This document shows, piece after piece, positions 44,173 to 53,600 of a stretch of DNA of 64,000 bases; the stretch's first letter is position 1, and every line of letters starts with the position of its first letter. Source of the stretch: Minicystis rosea (lineage in GTDB: Bacteria > Myxococcota_A > Polyangia > Polyangiales > Polyangiaceae). The notes beneath the pieces were generated by a model, which had not been told where the DNA came from, searched no databases, and was given only the letters and a program-made list of their open reading frames with translations. The DNA lies in contig CP016211.1 in assembly GCA_001931535.1 (NCBI GenBank), positions 3,438,501-3,502,500 on the forward strand, read 5' to 3'. Position numbers and translations under genes: made by a program.

Positions 44173-45156
44173 ATGATGTCAAAGCAAGAGACTGCAAAGG
44201 CGAGCGCCACCAAGTCGGCGAAACGCGTCGCGAGCGGCAAGGGAGCGATCCCGGCGAGCAAGCCCGCCAAGACGGCGAAGCCCACCGCCGGCGGCACCAG
44301 GTCGAACGCCATCAAGACGACGGCCGGCAAGCGAGCGAGCAAGGCGAAGCCGGTCGAGGGCCGCAAGGGAGCAGGCCCGAGCGAAAAGGCCAAAGCGTCC
44401 GGCTCGACGCGCGCGGCGACCGAAGGTCGAGAGCGCAGGGCCCCGAGCAAGACGGTGAAGCCGGTGCGGCTCACGCGCGCGGAGATCAAGGCGGCGCGGG
44501 AACACGCGCGGGCCACCTACGCCAAGCTGCGGGGCCTCTATCCGGACGCGCACTGCGAGCTCGATCATCGCGATCCCTTCACGCTGCTGGTGGCGACGGT
44601 GCTCTCGGCGCAGACGACGGATGTCCTCGTCAACAAGGTCACGCCGCACCTCTTCGCGCGGTACCCGGACGCGCCGTCGCTCGCGGCGGCCGATCCGGCC
44701 GAGGTCGGCGAGCTCATGCGGGCGCGCGGGCTCGGGATGTACAACCAGAAGGCGAAGAACATCGTCGGGCTCTCGCGCGGCCTGATGGAGCGTCACGGCG
44801 GACAGGTGCCGCGAACGCTGGCGGAGCTGGTGGAGCTGCCCGGCGTGGGGCGGAAGACGGCGAACGTGGTGCTGGGCGTGGCCTTCGGCACGCCGGAGGG
44901 CGTGGTCGTCGACACGCACGTGCAGCGGCTGTCGCAGCGGCTCGGGTGGACGGTGCACACGGATCCGCCGGAGATCGAGCCGGACCTCTGTGGGCTCTTC
45001 CCGCGGGAGGATTGGGACATGCTCTCGCACACGCTCATCTTCCACGGGCGGCGGGCGTGCTTCGCGCAGCGGCCGGCGTGCGCGTCGTGCGGCGTGAGCG
45101 GCGATTGCCCGAGCGCGTTCCGCGCCGAGACGATTGGGCGGAAGAACCGCGGCTAG
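44173..45156 (+). CDS. nth: Endonuclease III with a basic N-terminal tail
   Basis: Nth removes oxidised pyrimidines and nicks the DNA. In this 327-residue protein the first ~95 residues are a Lys/Ala/Ser-rich tail; the enzyme begins near VRLTRAEIKAAREHARATY. The helix-hairpin-helix LPGVGRKTANVVL carries the catalytic Lys (~228), VVDTHV the Asp (~247), and CFAQRPACASCGVSGDC the [4Fe-4S] cluster (C-x6-C-x2-C-x5-C). Usual length is about 210, so the tail is an addition, likely for DNA binding, and similar in style to that of the preceding Fic-like gene. Confidence 0.95.
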   Translation: MMSKQETAKASATKSAKRVASGKGAIPASKPAKTAKPTAGGTRSNAIKTTAGKRASKAKPVEGRKGAGPSEKAKASGSTRAATEGRERRAPSKTVKPVRLTRAEIKAAREHARATYAKLRGLYPDAHCELDHRDPFTLLVATVLSAQTTDVLVNKVTPHLFARYPDAPSLAAADPAEVGELMRARGLGMYNQKAKNIVGLSRGLMERHGGQVPRTLAELVELPGVGRKTANVVLGVAFGTPEGVVVDTHVQRLSQRLGWTVHTDPPEIEPDLCGLFPREDWDMLSHTLIFHGRRACFAQRPACASCGVSGDCPSAFRAETIGRKNRG

Positions 45157-45273
45157 TCGGCGGGCGCCCCCGGCGACCTCCGGGGTCCTCGGATTTCCCG
45201 AGAAAACGGCGAACGACCTGATCATGTGATCAGGAGTCTTGCCACCGCCCCGCGCGGAAGCTAGGAGCGCGGC

Positions 45274-48152
45274 GTGCCGCCGAACCTCACCCCCCAGGCT
45301 GCGTCACCCATGGCTGCTGCGCGAGAGCCCGACTTCATCGAGGTCGTGGGCGCGCGGGAGCACAACCTCGACATCTCGGCCCTCGAGGTGCCGAAGCGGA
45401 AGCTCGTCGTGTTCACCGGGCCGAGCGGGTCCGGCAAATCGAGCCTCGCGTTCGACACGCTCTATGCCGAAGGGCAGCGGCGCTACGTGGAGACGCTCTC
45501 CGCGTATGCGCGCCAGTTCCTCGGGCAGCTCGAGCGGCCGCACGTGGAGCACCTGCGCGGGCTCTCGCCGACGATCGCCATCGAGCAGAAGAGCGCGTCG
45601 AGCAACCCGCGCTCCACGGTCGGGACCATCACCGAGATCTACGACTACCTCCGCGTGCTCTACGCGCGGGCCGGCGAGCAGCACTGCCACGTCTGCGGCG
45701 AGCGGGTGTCGGCGCAGAGCCCGGAGCAGGTCGTCAACGAGCTGCTCGCGCTGAAGGAGGGCAGCAAGCTCACCGTCGTGGCGCCGCTCGTGACCCACCG
45801 GAAGGGCGAGTTCCGCGAGCTCTTCGACGATCTCAAAGCCCGCGGGTTCGCGCGCGTGCTGGTCGACGGGAAGCTCCACCGCGTCGACGAGGTGCCCAAG
45901 CTCGACAAGAAGCTGAAGCACACGATCGAGCTGGTCGTCGATCGCGTGACCGTGCGCGCCGAGGATCGCGGGCGCATCGCGGAGAGCGTCGAGCTCGCCC
46001 TCAAGGAGGGCAAGGGCGAGATGCGCGTGGATCGCGAGAGCGGCAAGTCGCTCGCGTTCAGCGAGCTGCGCATGCACTGCGGGGTCAGCTTCCCTGCCCT
46101 CAGCCCCAGAGCTTCTCGTTCAACAGCCCGCTCGGGATGTGCGCGGCCTGCAATGGGCTCGGGACGCGGCTCGAGGTGGATCCGCTGCTGGTGGTGCCGG
46201 ATCCGACGCTCTCGATGCGCGACGGGGCCATCGCGCCGTGGGCCACGGGCATGGCGCGCGGCGAAGGGTGGACGTTCCGCATCGCCGACGCGGTGGCCAA
46301 GGCCTGCAAGGTCGACATCGACACGCCCTGGAACAAGCTCCCGAAGAAGAAGCAGGAGATGGTGCTCCACGGGCTCGACGGCCAGAAGATCGCCGTGTCC
46401 TGGGGCAAGGCCGGGAGCGAGAGCCACGGCACCTTCGGGATGAAATGGGAGGGCGTGATCCCGGGCCTGATGCGCCGCTTCCGCGACACCGAGAGCGAGG
46501 CCGCGCGCGAGCAGTACCGCAAGTTCATGAGCGAGATGTCCTGCGACGCCTGCGGCGGCCTGCGCCTCCGGCCGGAGACGCTCGCGGTGAAGGTGTCGGG
46601 GAAGTCGATCGCCGAGGTCACCGAGCTGACGGTGCGCGCGGCCATGAGCCACGTGCAGGCGCTCGCGCTGCCGAAGGCGCAGCAAGCGATCGCCGTAGGC
46701 GTGGTGCGCGAGCTCGTGGCGCGGCTCTCCTTCCTGCTCAACGTCGGGCTCGATTACCTGACGCTGAGCCGATCGGCGACGACGCTCTCGGGCGGCGAGG
46801 CGCAGCGCATCCGCCTCGCGAGCCAGCTCGGGAGCGAGCTCTCGGGCGTGATGTACGTGCTCGACGAGCCCAGCATCGGGCTGCACCAGCGCGACAACGT
46901 GCGGCTCATCGAGACGCTGCGGCGGCTGCGCGATCTGGGCAACAGCGTGGTCGTGGTGGAGCACGACGAGGAGACGATCCGCGCGGCCGATCACGTGGTC
47001 GACTTCGGGCCGGGCGCGGGCCATCTCGGGGGCAAGGTCGTCTTCAGCGGCACGCCGGAGGAGCTCGAGCGGGACGAGAAGAGCCTCACCGGCGCCTTCA
47101 TGTCGGGGCGGCGGCGCATCAACATGCCCGAGGCGCGGCGGGCGTCGAAGGGCGCCATCACCATCGTGGGCGCGACGGAGCACAACCTCCGCGGGCTCGA
47201 CGTGAAGTTCCCGCTCGGCGTGCTCACCGCGGTGACCGGCGTGAGCGGCGCCGGCAAGAGCTCGCTGGTGAACGGCATCCTCCTGCCGGCGCTGGGGCGC
47301 GCGCTCCACGGGAGCACCGATCGCATCGGGGCGCACAAGGGCATCAAGGGGCTCGACGCGATCGACAAGGCCATCGCCATCGATCAAAAGCCCATCGGCC
47401 GCACGCCGCGATCGAACCCGGGCACGTACACCAAGGCGTTCGATCTCATTCGCGACATCTTCGCCGAGCTGCCCGACGCGCGCGCGCGCGGCTTCGAGGC
47501 GGGCCGGTTCAGCTTCAACGTCAAGGGCGGCCGCTGCGAGACGTGCCACGGCGACGGCGTGGTGAAGGTGGAGATGCACTTCCTCGCCGACGTCTACGTG
47601 ACCTGCGAGACGTGCGGCGGGAAGCGCTACAACGCGCAGACGCTGGCGGTGCGCTACAAGGGCAAGAGCATCGCCGACGTGCTCGACTCCAGCATCGACG
47701 ACTGCCTGGCGATGTTCTCGAGCTTCCCCGCGCTGAAGCGCATCCTGGTGACGCTCGCCGACGTCGGCCTCGGCTACATGAAGATCGGCCAGCCCGCGAC
47801 CACCATGAGCGGCGGCGAGGCGCAGCGGGTCAAGCTCTCGCGCGAGCTCGGCAAATCGCAGACGGGCCGCACGCTCTACGTGCTCGACGAACCGACGACG
47901 GGGCTCCACTTCGAGGACATCGACAAGCTCCTCGGCGTGCTCCACCGGCTGGTGGAGGCCGGCAACACGGTGGTCGTGATCGAGCACAACCTCGACGTCA
48001 TCAAGTGCGCGGATTGGATCATCGACCTCGGGCCCGAAGGCGGCTCGGGCGGCGGATCGATCATCGCGGAAGGGACGCCGGAGCAGGTGGCGAAGGTGAA
48101 GGGCTCGTACACGGGGCAGTTCCTCGCGCCGATGCTGAAGGCGCCTCGCTGA
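45274..48152 (+). CDS. uvrA: UvrA, nucleotide excision repair ATPase, split by a one-base frameshift
   Basis: UvrA finds bulky DNA lesions with UvrB. The GTG at 45274 has AGGAG just upstream. The first part (45274 to about 46107) encodes Walker A GPSGSGKSS, the Q-loop region FLGQLERPHVEHLRGLSPTI, and the UvrB-binding part. The frame then breaks in a four-C run (46104-46107): RMHCGVSFPALSP should continue QSFSFNSPLGMCAACNGLGTR, which is found one frame over and runs to 48152 with both LSGGEAQRI and MSGGEAQRV signatures, the second Walker A GVSGAGKSS, and the zinc module CETC/CETC. One missing C explains it. A working cell needs UvrA, so an assembly error is likely. Confidence 0.93.
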
Positions 48153-48163
48153 GCCTCCCAAAG

Positions 48164-48377
48164 CCCATCCGAACATGGCTCGTAGCCACAAAAGGTGGCT
48201 GCGACCCATCCGAACATGGCTCGTAGCCACAAAAGGTGGCTACGAGCCACCCGGAGGTGGCTACGAGCCACGAAAACCTGCTGACGACCCACCGGGAGAT
48301 GGCTCGAAGCCGGCCGAAGATGGCTGCCCTCCACTGCGGGGCGGCTCGAGGCCACTCGAACGTGGCTGGACGCGCTC
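48164..48377. repeat. Palindromic tandem repeats between uvrA and the porin gene
   Basis: Two direct copies of a 41-bp unit (48164-48204, 48205-48245) begin 12 bases after the uvrA stop. In the second copy, GGCTCGTAGCCAC (48218-48230) and GTGGCTACGAGCC (48236-48248) form a perfect 13-bp stem with loop AAAAG. Degenerate 21-24 bp units based on GGTGGCTACGAGCC continue to about 48370. As both neighbours end here, it may be a bidirectional terminator that expanded. Confidence 0.75.
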
Positions 48378-49583
48378 TCAGCGGCCGAGCTGGGAGACGA
48401 GGTCGGAGGGGGCGCGGACGGTGACGCGGAAGAGGCCGAGCCAGGAGCTGCGGCGGTCGGGCTCTTCGATCGGGGCGGCGTCGTAGTGGGTGTAGTAGCC
48501 GGCGAGCGAGGCGGCGAGGAAGCTCGTGGTCCACCAGCGGATGGCCGCGGAGCCGGCGGTCGCGCCGCCCGGTTGCACGTCGCGCGCGCCGCGGCCGAGG
48601 ACCAAGCGCTCCGCGCGGACGCCGAGCTCGAGGCCGCCCCAATCCCAGGTGCCGATGGCCGCGTCGACGGGCCAGGCGCCGTGTCGCCGGTGCGGGCCGA
48701 AGATCATCCAGCCGAGCTCGACGACGCCGCCTTTGGAGAGGACCGGGGCCTGCGGGGCGCGTGGGGTCGCGGGGTTGCCGTCGGTGTCGGCGGTGCGGCC
48801 TTCCTTCGCGAGCGCGGCTTCGATGGTGAGCTTGATGGGGCCGGCGTAGGCGACGAGGTGGCTCTCCGCGAGGTAGCGGGGGCCGGAGACCGTGGCCGGC
48901 CGGTAGAACGCGAAGCCCGCGGGGGTCGTGCCGCCGACGCCGAGGCGATCCTCGGCCAGCTCGGCGTGGAAGCCCGATCCGAAGCGGAGACCGAAGGGCA
49001 CCGTCGCGGGCACGCCCACGCGGGCGCGGCCGAGCGCGACGTCGAGGCGCGCGTCGAGCGCGTAGTCGCGGTTGTCGTTCCCGAGCGCGCTGCCGGAGCC
49101 GTTGCCGATGCGGAGCCAGCCCTCGATGGGCAAGCGCGGCGTGGGCAACCGGTGGACCTCGAGGCCGACGTCGTATTGCGGCCAGAAGGCGCGCGCCACC
49201 ATGGAGAGCTCGGGCACGGGGAGCGCCCAGATCGCTTCGTCGCGCGCCGAGGAGAAGAGCGGTGTCTTGCTCGCGCCGAACGAGATCTCCCACGCCGGCG
49301 TGGGGCGCACGGCGACCATGGCGTCGAGGATGACGGGGTGCTCGCGGTTCACGAGCTCGATCTGCGCCGCAGCGCTGAACCACGTGGACACGCCCATGCG
49401 CGCGCCGAGGCGCAGCCGGTTGGCGGCGAAGCCGCTCTCGCCCTCGATGTCCGGGATGGAGTGGAGCCGGTAGTCGATCTCGCCGACGAAGATCGGCTGG
49501 AAGTCGACCAGGCCGGCCGCGCGGGCGAGCGAAGGCGCGCCGATCGCAGCGACGGCGCAGAACAGGGCTGCGAGCACGCGCAT
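48378..49583 (-). CDS. Outer-membrane porin-like beta-barrel
   Basis: The 401-residue protein has a clear signal peptide (MRVLAALFCAVAAIGAPSLARA). The rest is amphipathic strands, with IFVGEIDYRLHS, NRLRLGARMGVSTWFSAAAQIEL and the final SWLGLFRVTVRAP; it ends LVSQLGR and lacks a canonical terminal Phe. The pattern resembles phosphate-selective porin O/P-type barrels. It overlaps the upstream lipoprotein gene by one base, so the two are made together. Confidence 0.65.
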   Translation of the reverse strand: MRVLAALFCAVAAIGAPSLARAAGLVDFQPIFVGEIDYRLHSIPDIEGESGFAANRLRLGARMGVSTWFSAAAQIELVNREHPVILDAMVAVRPTPAWEISFGASKTPLFSSARDEAIWALPVPELSMVARAFWPQYDVGLEVHRLPTPRLPIEGWLRIGNGSGSALGNDNRDYALDARLDVALGRARVGVPATVPFGLRFGSGFHAELAEDRLGVGGTTPAGFAFYRPATVSGPRYLAESHLVAYAGPIKLTIEAALAKEGRTADTDGNPATPRAPQAPVLSKGGVVELGWMIFGPHRRHGAWPVDAAIGTWDWGGLELGVRAERLVLGRGARDVQPGGATAGSAAIRWWTTSFLAASLAGYYTHYDAAPIEEPDRRSSWLGLFRVTVRAPSDLVSQLGR

Positions 49584-50524
49584 CAGTCGACGGGCAGGAT
49601 GCGGAGCGCGCTCTTCGTGCCTTCGGGATCGTGCTCGGCGGCGAAGAGGCGCTTGTTCTGGGCGTCGTAGGCGACGCCGCGAATCTGGATGAAGCCGCCC
49701 GCGAAGGTGCTGACCGTGCCGTCGCTCGCGATCCGACGGACTTCGCCGTTCGAACCGCCGGTGAAGTACGTGCCGTTCGGCCCGGCGGAGAGCAGGTCGG
49801 GGCCGTCGAGCTGCGCGAGGGTCGTCACGTTGGTCGGCGACGCGATGGGCGCCACGAGCACCGCGGCGCTCGTCTGATCGCTGATGATCAGGTTCGATCC
49901 CGCGGCGAGCAGGCCGACCGGCTTCTTGAGCGAGGTGACCACGTCCGTCTCGGCGCCGGCGAGATCGAGCCGCGCGATGGCCCCGATCTGCTTCGAGCCG
50001 GTGATGTTCTCGAAGTAGGAGTCGTAGAGGGTGCCGTCGTCCGCGATCGCGAGGCCGATGCGGCGCTTCACGGGATCGAGGCTCGGCACCATGCCGGTGC
50101 TCTTGTCGGGCGCGATGAACGCGACGCCGCCGGTGGCCCCGAAGCCGAAGATGGTGACCGCGATCGTCCCGTCCTTGGCCTTCACGAGCTGCCCGAGGCC
50201 CGCGCTGTTCTGCGCGCCGCCCGGGAGATCCGCGACGAGCCCGATGCCGGCCGCGTCGGTCCACTGGAGCACGCGGTTGTTGTGGTTGTCGGCGATGTAG
50301 AGCGTCCCCGTCGGCGCGTCCCAGAACAGGCCGTTGGGATCGCCGTCGAGCACGATCGAGGTCGGGCCTCGATCGACCATCGCGTGGGAGCCGCCGGAGC
50401 CGCCCGAGCCGGTCTCGGTGCTCGTCCCGCCGCTCGTGGACGCCGGATCGCCGCCGCACCCGATCGGGACGGCGACGGCCAGCACGAAGAGCAAGTCACG
50501 AACCATCGAGCGCCGGGTCAGCAT
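49583..50524 (-). CDS. NHL/SMP-30-like beta-propeller lipoprotein
   Basis: The 313-residue protein has a signal with lipobox (VPIGCGG), a Ser/Gly/Thr linker, and then propeller blades such as DPNGLFWDAPTGTLYIADNHNNRVLQW, LAIADDGTLYDSYF and NGTYFTGGSNGEVRRIASDGTVSTF (the first and last written here across one blade). It is probably periplasmic or surface-exposed and co-expressed with the porin-like gene downstream. Ligand unknown. Confidence 0.78.
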   Translation of the reverse strand: MLTRRSMVRDLLFVLAVAVPIGCGGDPASTSGGTSTETGSGGSGGSHAMVDRGPTSIVLDGDPNGLFWDAPTGTLYIADNHNNRVLQWTDAAGIGLVADLPGGAQNSAGLGQLVKAKDGTIAVTIFGFGATGGVAFIAPDKSTGMVPSLDPVKRRIGLAIADDGTLYDSYFENITGSKQIGAIARLDLAGAETDVVTSLKKPVGLLAAGSNLIISDQTSAAVLVAPIASPTNVTTLAQLDGPDLLSAGPNGTYFTGGSNGEVRRIASDGTVSTFAGGFIQIRGVAYDAQNKRLFAAEHDPEGTKSALRILPVD

Positions 50525-50750
50525 GCGAGCAACCTTCAGTTACGGGTAACAATAGGGAACATCGGGCTCCTACAGGGAACCTGTGAGGAGGTCAACGAAG
50601 GCGCCGGAGCCCGTCCACGCGCTGCGATGGCCAACACGAGCCCGACCTCCGATGCGCGCGGCGTGCTCACCGGCGCCGCGGCTGCCGTCGTGCGGATGGC
50701 TTCGCCGAAAACTTGGCCCTGCGCTCCCGTTCACGTGAGCGTGGTCACGC

Positions 50751-51305
50751 GTGGATTTGCGTGGCGTCCCGCCCGAGCTTCTTCTCGCCGCCGTCGCGAC
50801 GGTGGCGTTCCTCGCGCTCGTCCAGACGTTGCGGCTCGCGTTTCGGAGCTGGTCGGCGCGCCGGCGGATGGCGCTGGCCCGCGAGCGCGGCGCGGCCGGC
50901 GAGGTGCGCGCGGAGGCGATCCTGCGGAGGCTCGGGTTCCGCATCCTCGGGCGCCAGGTGGCGATCCGCTACGGGCTCGGCGTCGACGGCGACGAGGTGA
51001 TGGTCGAGCTGCGCGCCGACTATCTCGTGGCCGCCGATGGGCGCAAGTACGTCGCCGAGGTGAAGACGGGCACCTTCGCGCCGCGCATCGAGACGGCGAC
51101 GACACGCAGGCAGCTCCTCGAGTACCGCGTGGCCTTCGACGTCGACGGCGTGCTCTTGGTCGACGCGGACGCGGGAAAGGTGCGGCGGGTCGAGTTTCCC
51201 CTGCCCTCTGCATCGCGTCACGGGGGCGCGGCGGGAAGGTTCGGCTGGCTCGTGATGGGGATCGCCGCCGGCGCGCTTGCCGCCTTCGCGGCGCGCGCGC
51301 TATGA
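50751..51305 (+). CDS. Membrane-anchored PD-(D/E)XK nuclease-like protein
   Basis: The 184-residue protein has a hydrophobic N-terminal helix (about residues 8-30), a soluble middle, and a second hydrophobic segment at the C-terminus (about 162-182). The middle includes GAAGEVRAEAILRRLGFRI, ELRADYLVAADG and KYVAEVKTG: an E...D...ExK arrangement as in PD-(D/E)XK restriction-endonuclease-like folds. Function is unknown. Its stop overlaps the gmhA start (ATGA). Confidence 0.68.
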   Translation: MDLRGVPPELLLAAVATVAFLALVQTLRLAFRSWSARRRMALARERGAAGEVRAEAILRRLGFRILGRQVAIRYGLGVDGDEVMVELRADYLVAADGRKYVAEVKTGTFAPRIETATTRRQLLEYRVAFDVDGVLLVDADAGKVRRVEFPLPSASRHGGAAGRFGWLVMGIAAGALAAFAARAL

Positions 51306-51952
51306 CGCTCGGGCCCATGGACAGCACTGCCGCCTTCGTCGACAACTACCTTCGCGAAACCGCCGAGATCGCCCTCTCCACCAACCGGGAGGACATGGCG
51401 CGCGTCATCGACGTCCTCTTCACGGCTTACCGTGAGGACCGGACCATCTACACGTGCGGCAACGGCGGCTCGGCGGCGAACGCGAGCCACCTCGCCTGCG
51501 ACATCGCCAAGTTCACCTGGGCCGACGGCAAGCGCCGGTTCAAGTGCACGTCGCTCTGTGACAACGCGGCGCTCATCAGCGCGCTCACCAACGACGTCGG
51601 GTTCAACCGCATCTTCCTGGAGCAGCTCGACGGCCGCATGGTGGCGGGCGACGTGCTCGTGTGCCTCTCCGTGCACGGCGGCTCGGGCGCCGACAAGGCC
51701 GGCCCCTGGTCGCAGAACCTCGTCTCCGCGGCCGACTTCGTGAAGAAGAACGGCGGCAAGGTGGTGGCGCTCGTCGGCTACGACGGCGGCGCCCTCCGCC
51801 AGATGGCGGACGCGAGCGTGATCGTGCCGCGCGCGCAGAGCGGGCACACGTCGACGCCGCACGTCGAGGGTTTCCACGAGGTCTACCATCACCTCATCTG
51901 CGAGCGGCTCCTCCAGATGGTGAAGGCCGAGGGCCCGGCCGCCACGACGTGA
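51302..51952 (+). CDS. gmhA: Sedoheptulose-7-phosphate isomerase-like SIS protein
   Basis: GmhA makes D-glycero-D-manno-heptose 7-phosphate, the first step toward LPS heptose. The 216-residue protein shows the SIS core (TCGNGGSAANASHLACDIAKF, split about residues 50-70; LSVHGGSGADKAGPW) and the C-terminal helix with VEGFHEVYHHLICE carrying likely metal-binding His. It is coupled to gmhB by a GTGA overlap. The matching kinase HldE is not in the window. Confidence 0.88.
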   Translation: MTLGPMDSTAAFVDNYLRETAEIALSTNREDMARVIDVLFTAYREDRTIYTCGNGGSAANASHLACDIAKFTWADGKRRFKCTSLCDNAALISALTNDVGFNRIFLEQLDGRMVAGDVLVCLSVHGGSGADKAGPWSQNLVSAADFVKKNGGKVVALVGYDGGALRQMADASVIVPRAQSGHTSTPHVEGFHEVYHHLICERLLQMVKAEGPAATT

Positions 51953-52560
51953 GCCGTCGGGGGATCATCCTCGATCGCGACGGCACGCTGATCGACTTCC
52001 ACCGCGATCCCGAGCTGGGCGCGGTGGTGAGCGCCTTTCATCCGGATCACCTGCGCTTCCTCCCCGGCGTGCTCGACGGCCTCCGTGCCCTGCGCGACGC
52101 AGGCTTCGTGCTGGCCATCGCGACCAATCAGCCGGGCGCGGCCAAGGGGCAGATCCCCGTGGAGGCGATTCATCGAACCAACCGCGCGCTGGTCGAGCGG
52201 CTCGCGGCCGACGGCATCACCATCGCTGCGCTCGCGGTGTGCCTGCATCAACCGGCGGGCGGCCCGGGCGGCGATCCCGCGCTCGCGGTGGCCTGCGCAT
52301 GCCGCAAGCCCGCGCCGGGGATGTTGCTCGATCTGGTGCGCGATCTCGATCTCGATGCCGCCGCGAGCTGGATGGTCGGCGACGGCGCCGTCGACGTCGA
52401 AGCGGCGCGACGCGCGGGCATGCGGGCCGCGCTGCTGCTCGACACGAGGCGCTGCGAGCTGTGCCCGATCAAGGATGCTGCGGAGAGCTGCGCGCGCATC
52501 GCGCCGGATCGCGTGGCCGCGCGGTTCGATGCGCTGGCGGCGGCGATCCTCGGCGCGTGA
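51949..52560 (+). CDS. gmhB: D,D-heptose 1,7-bisphosphate phosphatase
   Basis: The 203-residue HAD enzyme starts at GTG 51949, overlapping the gmhA stop. The catalytic pair is in LDRDGTLIDF (Asp 9 and 11), followed by ATNQPG, CRKPAPGMLL and MVGDGAVDVEAA. The zinc loop CLHQ...ACAC (C-x-H ... C-x-C) is the GmhB signature. It removes the C7 phosphate in heptose precursor synthesis for LPS. A repeat element follows the stop directly. Confidence 0.9.
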   Translation: MSRRGIILDRDGTLIDFHRDPELGAVVSAFHPDHLRFLPGVLDGLRALRDAGFVLAIATNQPGAAKGQIPVEAIHRTNRALVERLAADGITIAALAVCLHQPAGGPGGDPALAVACACRKPAPGMLLDLVRDLDLDAAASWMVGDGAVDVEAARRAGMRAALLLDTRRCELCPIKDAAESCARIAPDRVAARFDALAAAILGA

Positions 52561-52612
52561 TCACGAGGGGGCCACGAGCGGCCCGCTGATCACGATGGGC
52601 CGCAAACGGCCT
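52558..52612 (+). repeat. Degenerate copies of the interspersed GC palindrome after gmhB
   Basis: Two half-copies in tandem, each beginning TGATCACGA(G/T)GGG and continuing into a GGCC-centred imperfect stem, overlap and follow the gmhB stop. The start TGATCACGATGGGCCGC matches the flank plus core of the yceI-end element read in the same sense. Confidence 0.5.
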
Positions 52613-52977
52613 TCCGAGGTGACGCGATGAGCCGATGTCGCTTCGAGGAGCGATATCGAGCTCCGCCCGCCGGAGCGCAAACCGGCCGGCGAAGCTCATG
52701 CGTCGCCCCGACGGACGACTGGCATGTTGGTATCGAGCGCCCCAACAGAGGGCTTGTGGGCCGGCGCCGCCCGTCAATGGGCATCGCGCACGCAAACAAG
52801 GGTCACGCGGGCGAGCAAGTGCCGCGCGCACCAACTATCGTGGCTTGGAGCCGGCGTATCCAACACGGCATCGCGGGCTTCAACCATGCTCCGCGGACAC
52901 CGGTCCTATCGAGTCGCTCGACGTTACCTTTCGCTCATCTCTGGCCGTCGGCCATCATCGGATGACGAGGCGGCGAT
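52561..52977. other. Intergenic region after gmhB
   Basis: Apart from the repeat at its left end, no gene, hairpin or motif could be supported in these 417 bases. It is somewhat less GC-rich than the coding regions. Confidence 0.45.
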
Positions 52978-53232
52978 TCAACCGCAGCGGCCACACCAGG
53001 TGTACACGACGCACTTCTTGCCCTTGGTGCAGTCCGAGTCCGAGGTGCAATTGCACGCGGGGATCTCGGGCTCGGGCGCCATGAGCTGGGACTTCAGCGC
53101 GTCGTCCGGAGCGGCAGGCGTCTCGACATCGGTCGTCGAGTCTTCGCCATCGCTCTCCGTGGGGCCGGCCGCAGCACAACCCACGAAGATGGAACAGGCC
53201 ACGAACAACGAGGCGAGCAGGTGCTTCGTCAC
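52978..53232 (-). CDS. Small Cys-rich lipoprotein
   Basis: The 84-residue protein starts at GTG 53232, chosen because GAGGAG lies 7 bases upstream. A signal with lipobox (SIFVGCAAAG) leads to an acidic Ser/Thr/Pro linker and a C-terminal knot-like domain with six Cys (ACNCTSDSDCTKGKKC and WCGRCG). It is a surface or periplasmic peptide of unknown role; disulfides or metal binding are likely. A pair of identical palindromes lies 115-172 bases upstream and probably regulates it. Confidence 0.75.
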   Translation of the reverse strand: MTKHLLASLFVACSIFVGCAAAGPTESDGEDSTTDVETPAAPDDALKSQLMAPEPEIPACNCTSDSDCTKGKKCVVYTWCGRCG

Positions 53233-53600
53233 GAGAGTCTCCTCATCTGCGCCGCGGGAGGCGGCGCTCCATCGAGGAACCGTCAGTATTCGATTCATCG
53301 AGGAAGCACGAGCCCGTTTTGCGAGAGTGGGAAAGAAAAGCACCGTGCGACATACGATGTCGCAGCCAACGAGGATGAGAGTCGAATGCGACATACGATG
53401 TCGCGCCCATCATGCATGGTGGAGAGGCCGTGCGGCCCTCGCCGTTCATCACGTCTCGCACCACAGGCGTCGAAGAGATGCCGTGACCGGCGCCGCATAT
53501 CGTCGGTTGGCCTCCGTCGCCGCACGCTCGGTAGGGCGACTGCTGCGACGTCGTCACGCAGAGCCGAAAGGCTCGCGCGCGGCGCGTCGTCGTCACGGCC
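53233..53600. other. Regulatory region upstream of the Cys-rich lipoprotein
   Basis: 368 bases between the start of the lipoprotein gene and the end of the CNB-DUF1003 gene, both on the minus strand. It holds the two palindromes listed separately; no other gene is supported. Confidence 0.5.
53347..53404. promoter_or_regulatory. Two identical 17-bp palindromes, candidate operator pair
   Basis: GCGACATACGATGTCGC occurs at 53347-53363 and again at 53388-53404. Each has perfect 7-bp arms (GCGACAT/ATGTCGC) around ACG. The centres are 41 bases apart, close to four helical turns, so two dimers would sit on one DNA face and could bind cooperatively. The nearest gene start is the Cys-rich lipoprotein at 53232, minus strand. 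Confidence 0.7.

Noticed and set aside
46091..46120. Programmed frameshift in uvrA
   Set aside because: No slippery heptamer or stimulatory structure recognised, uvrA is not known to use one, and other genes in the window show the same kind of single-base loss.
45660..48230. 856-codon minus-strand open frame
   Set aside because: Antisense to uvrA, which is certain.
48236..48424. Small plus-strand ORF with 7-8 residue repeats (ATSHPEV type)
   Set aside because: The periodic peptide only reflects the 21-24 bp DNA repeats; no start signal or conservation is evident.
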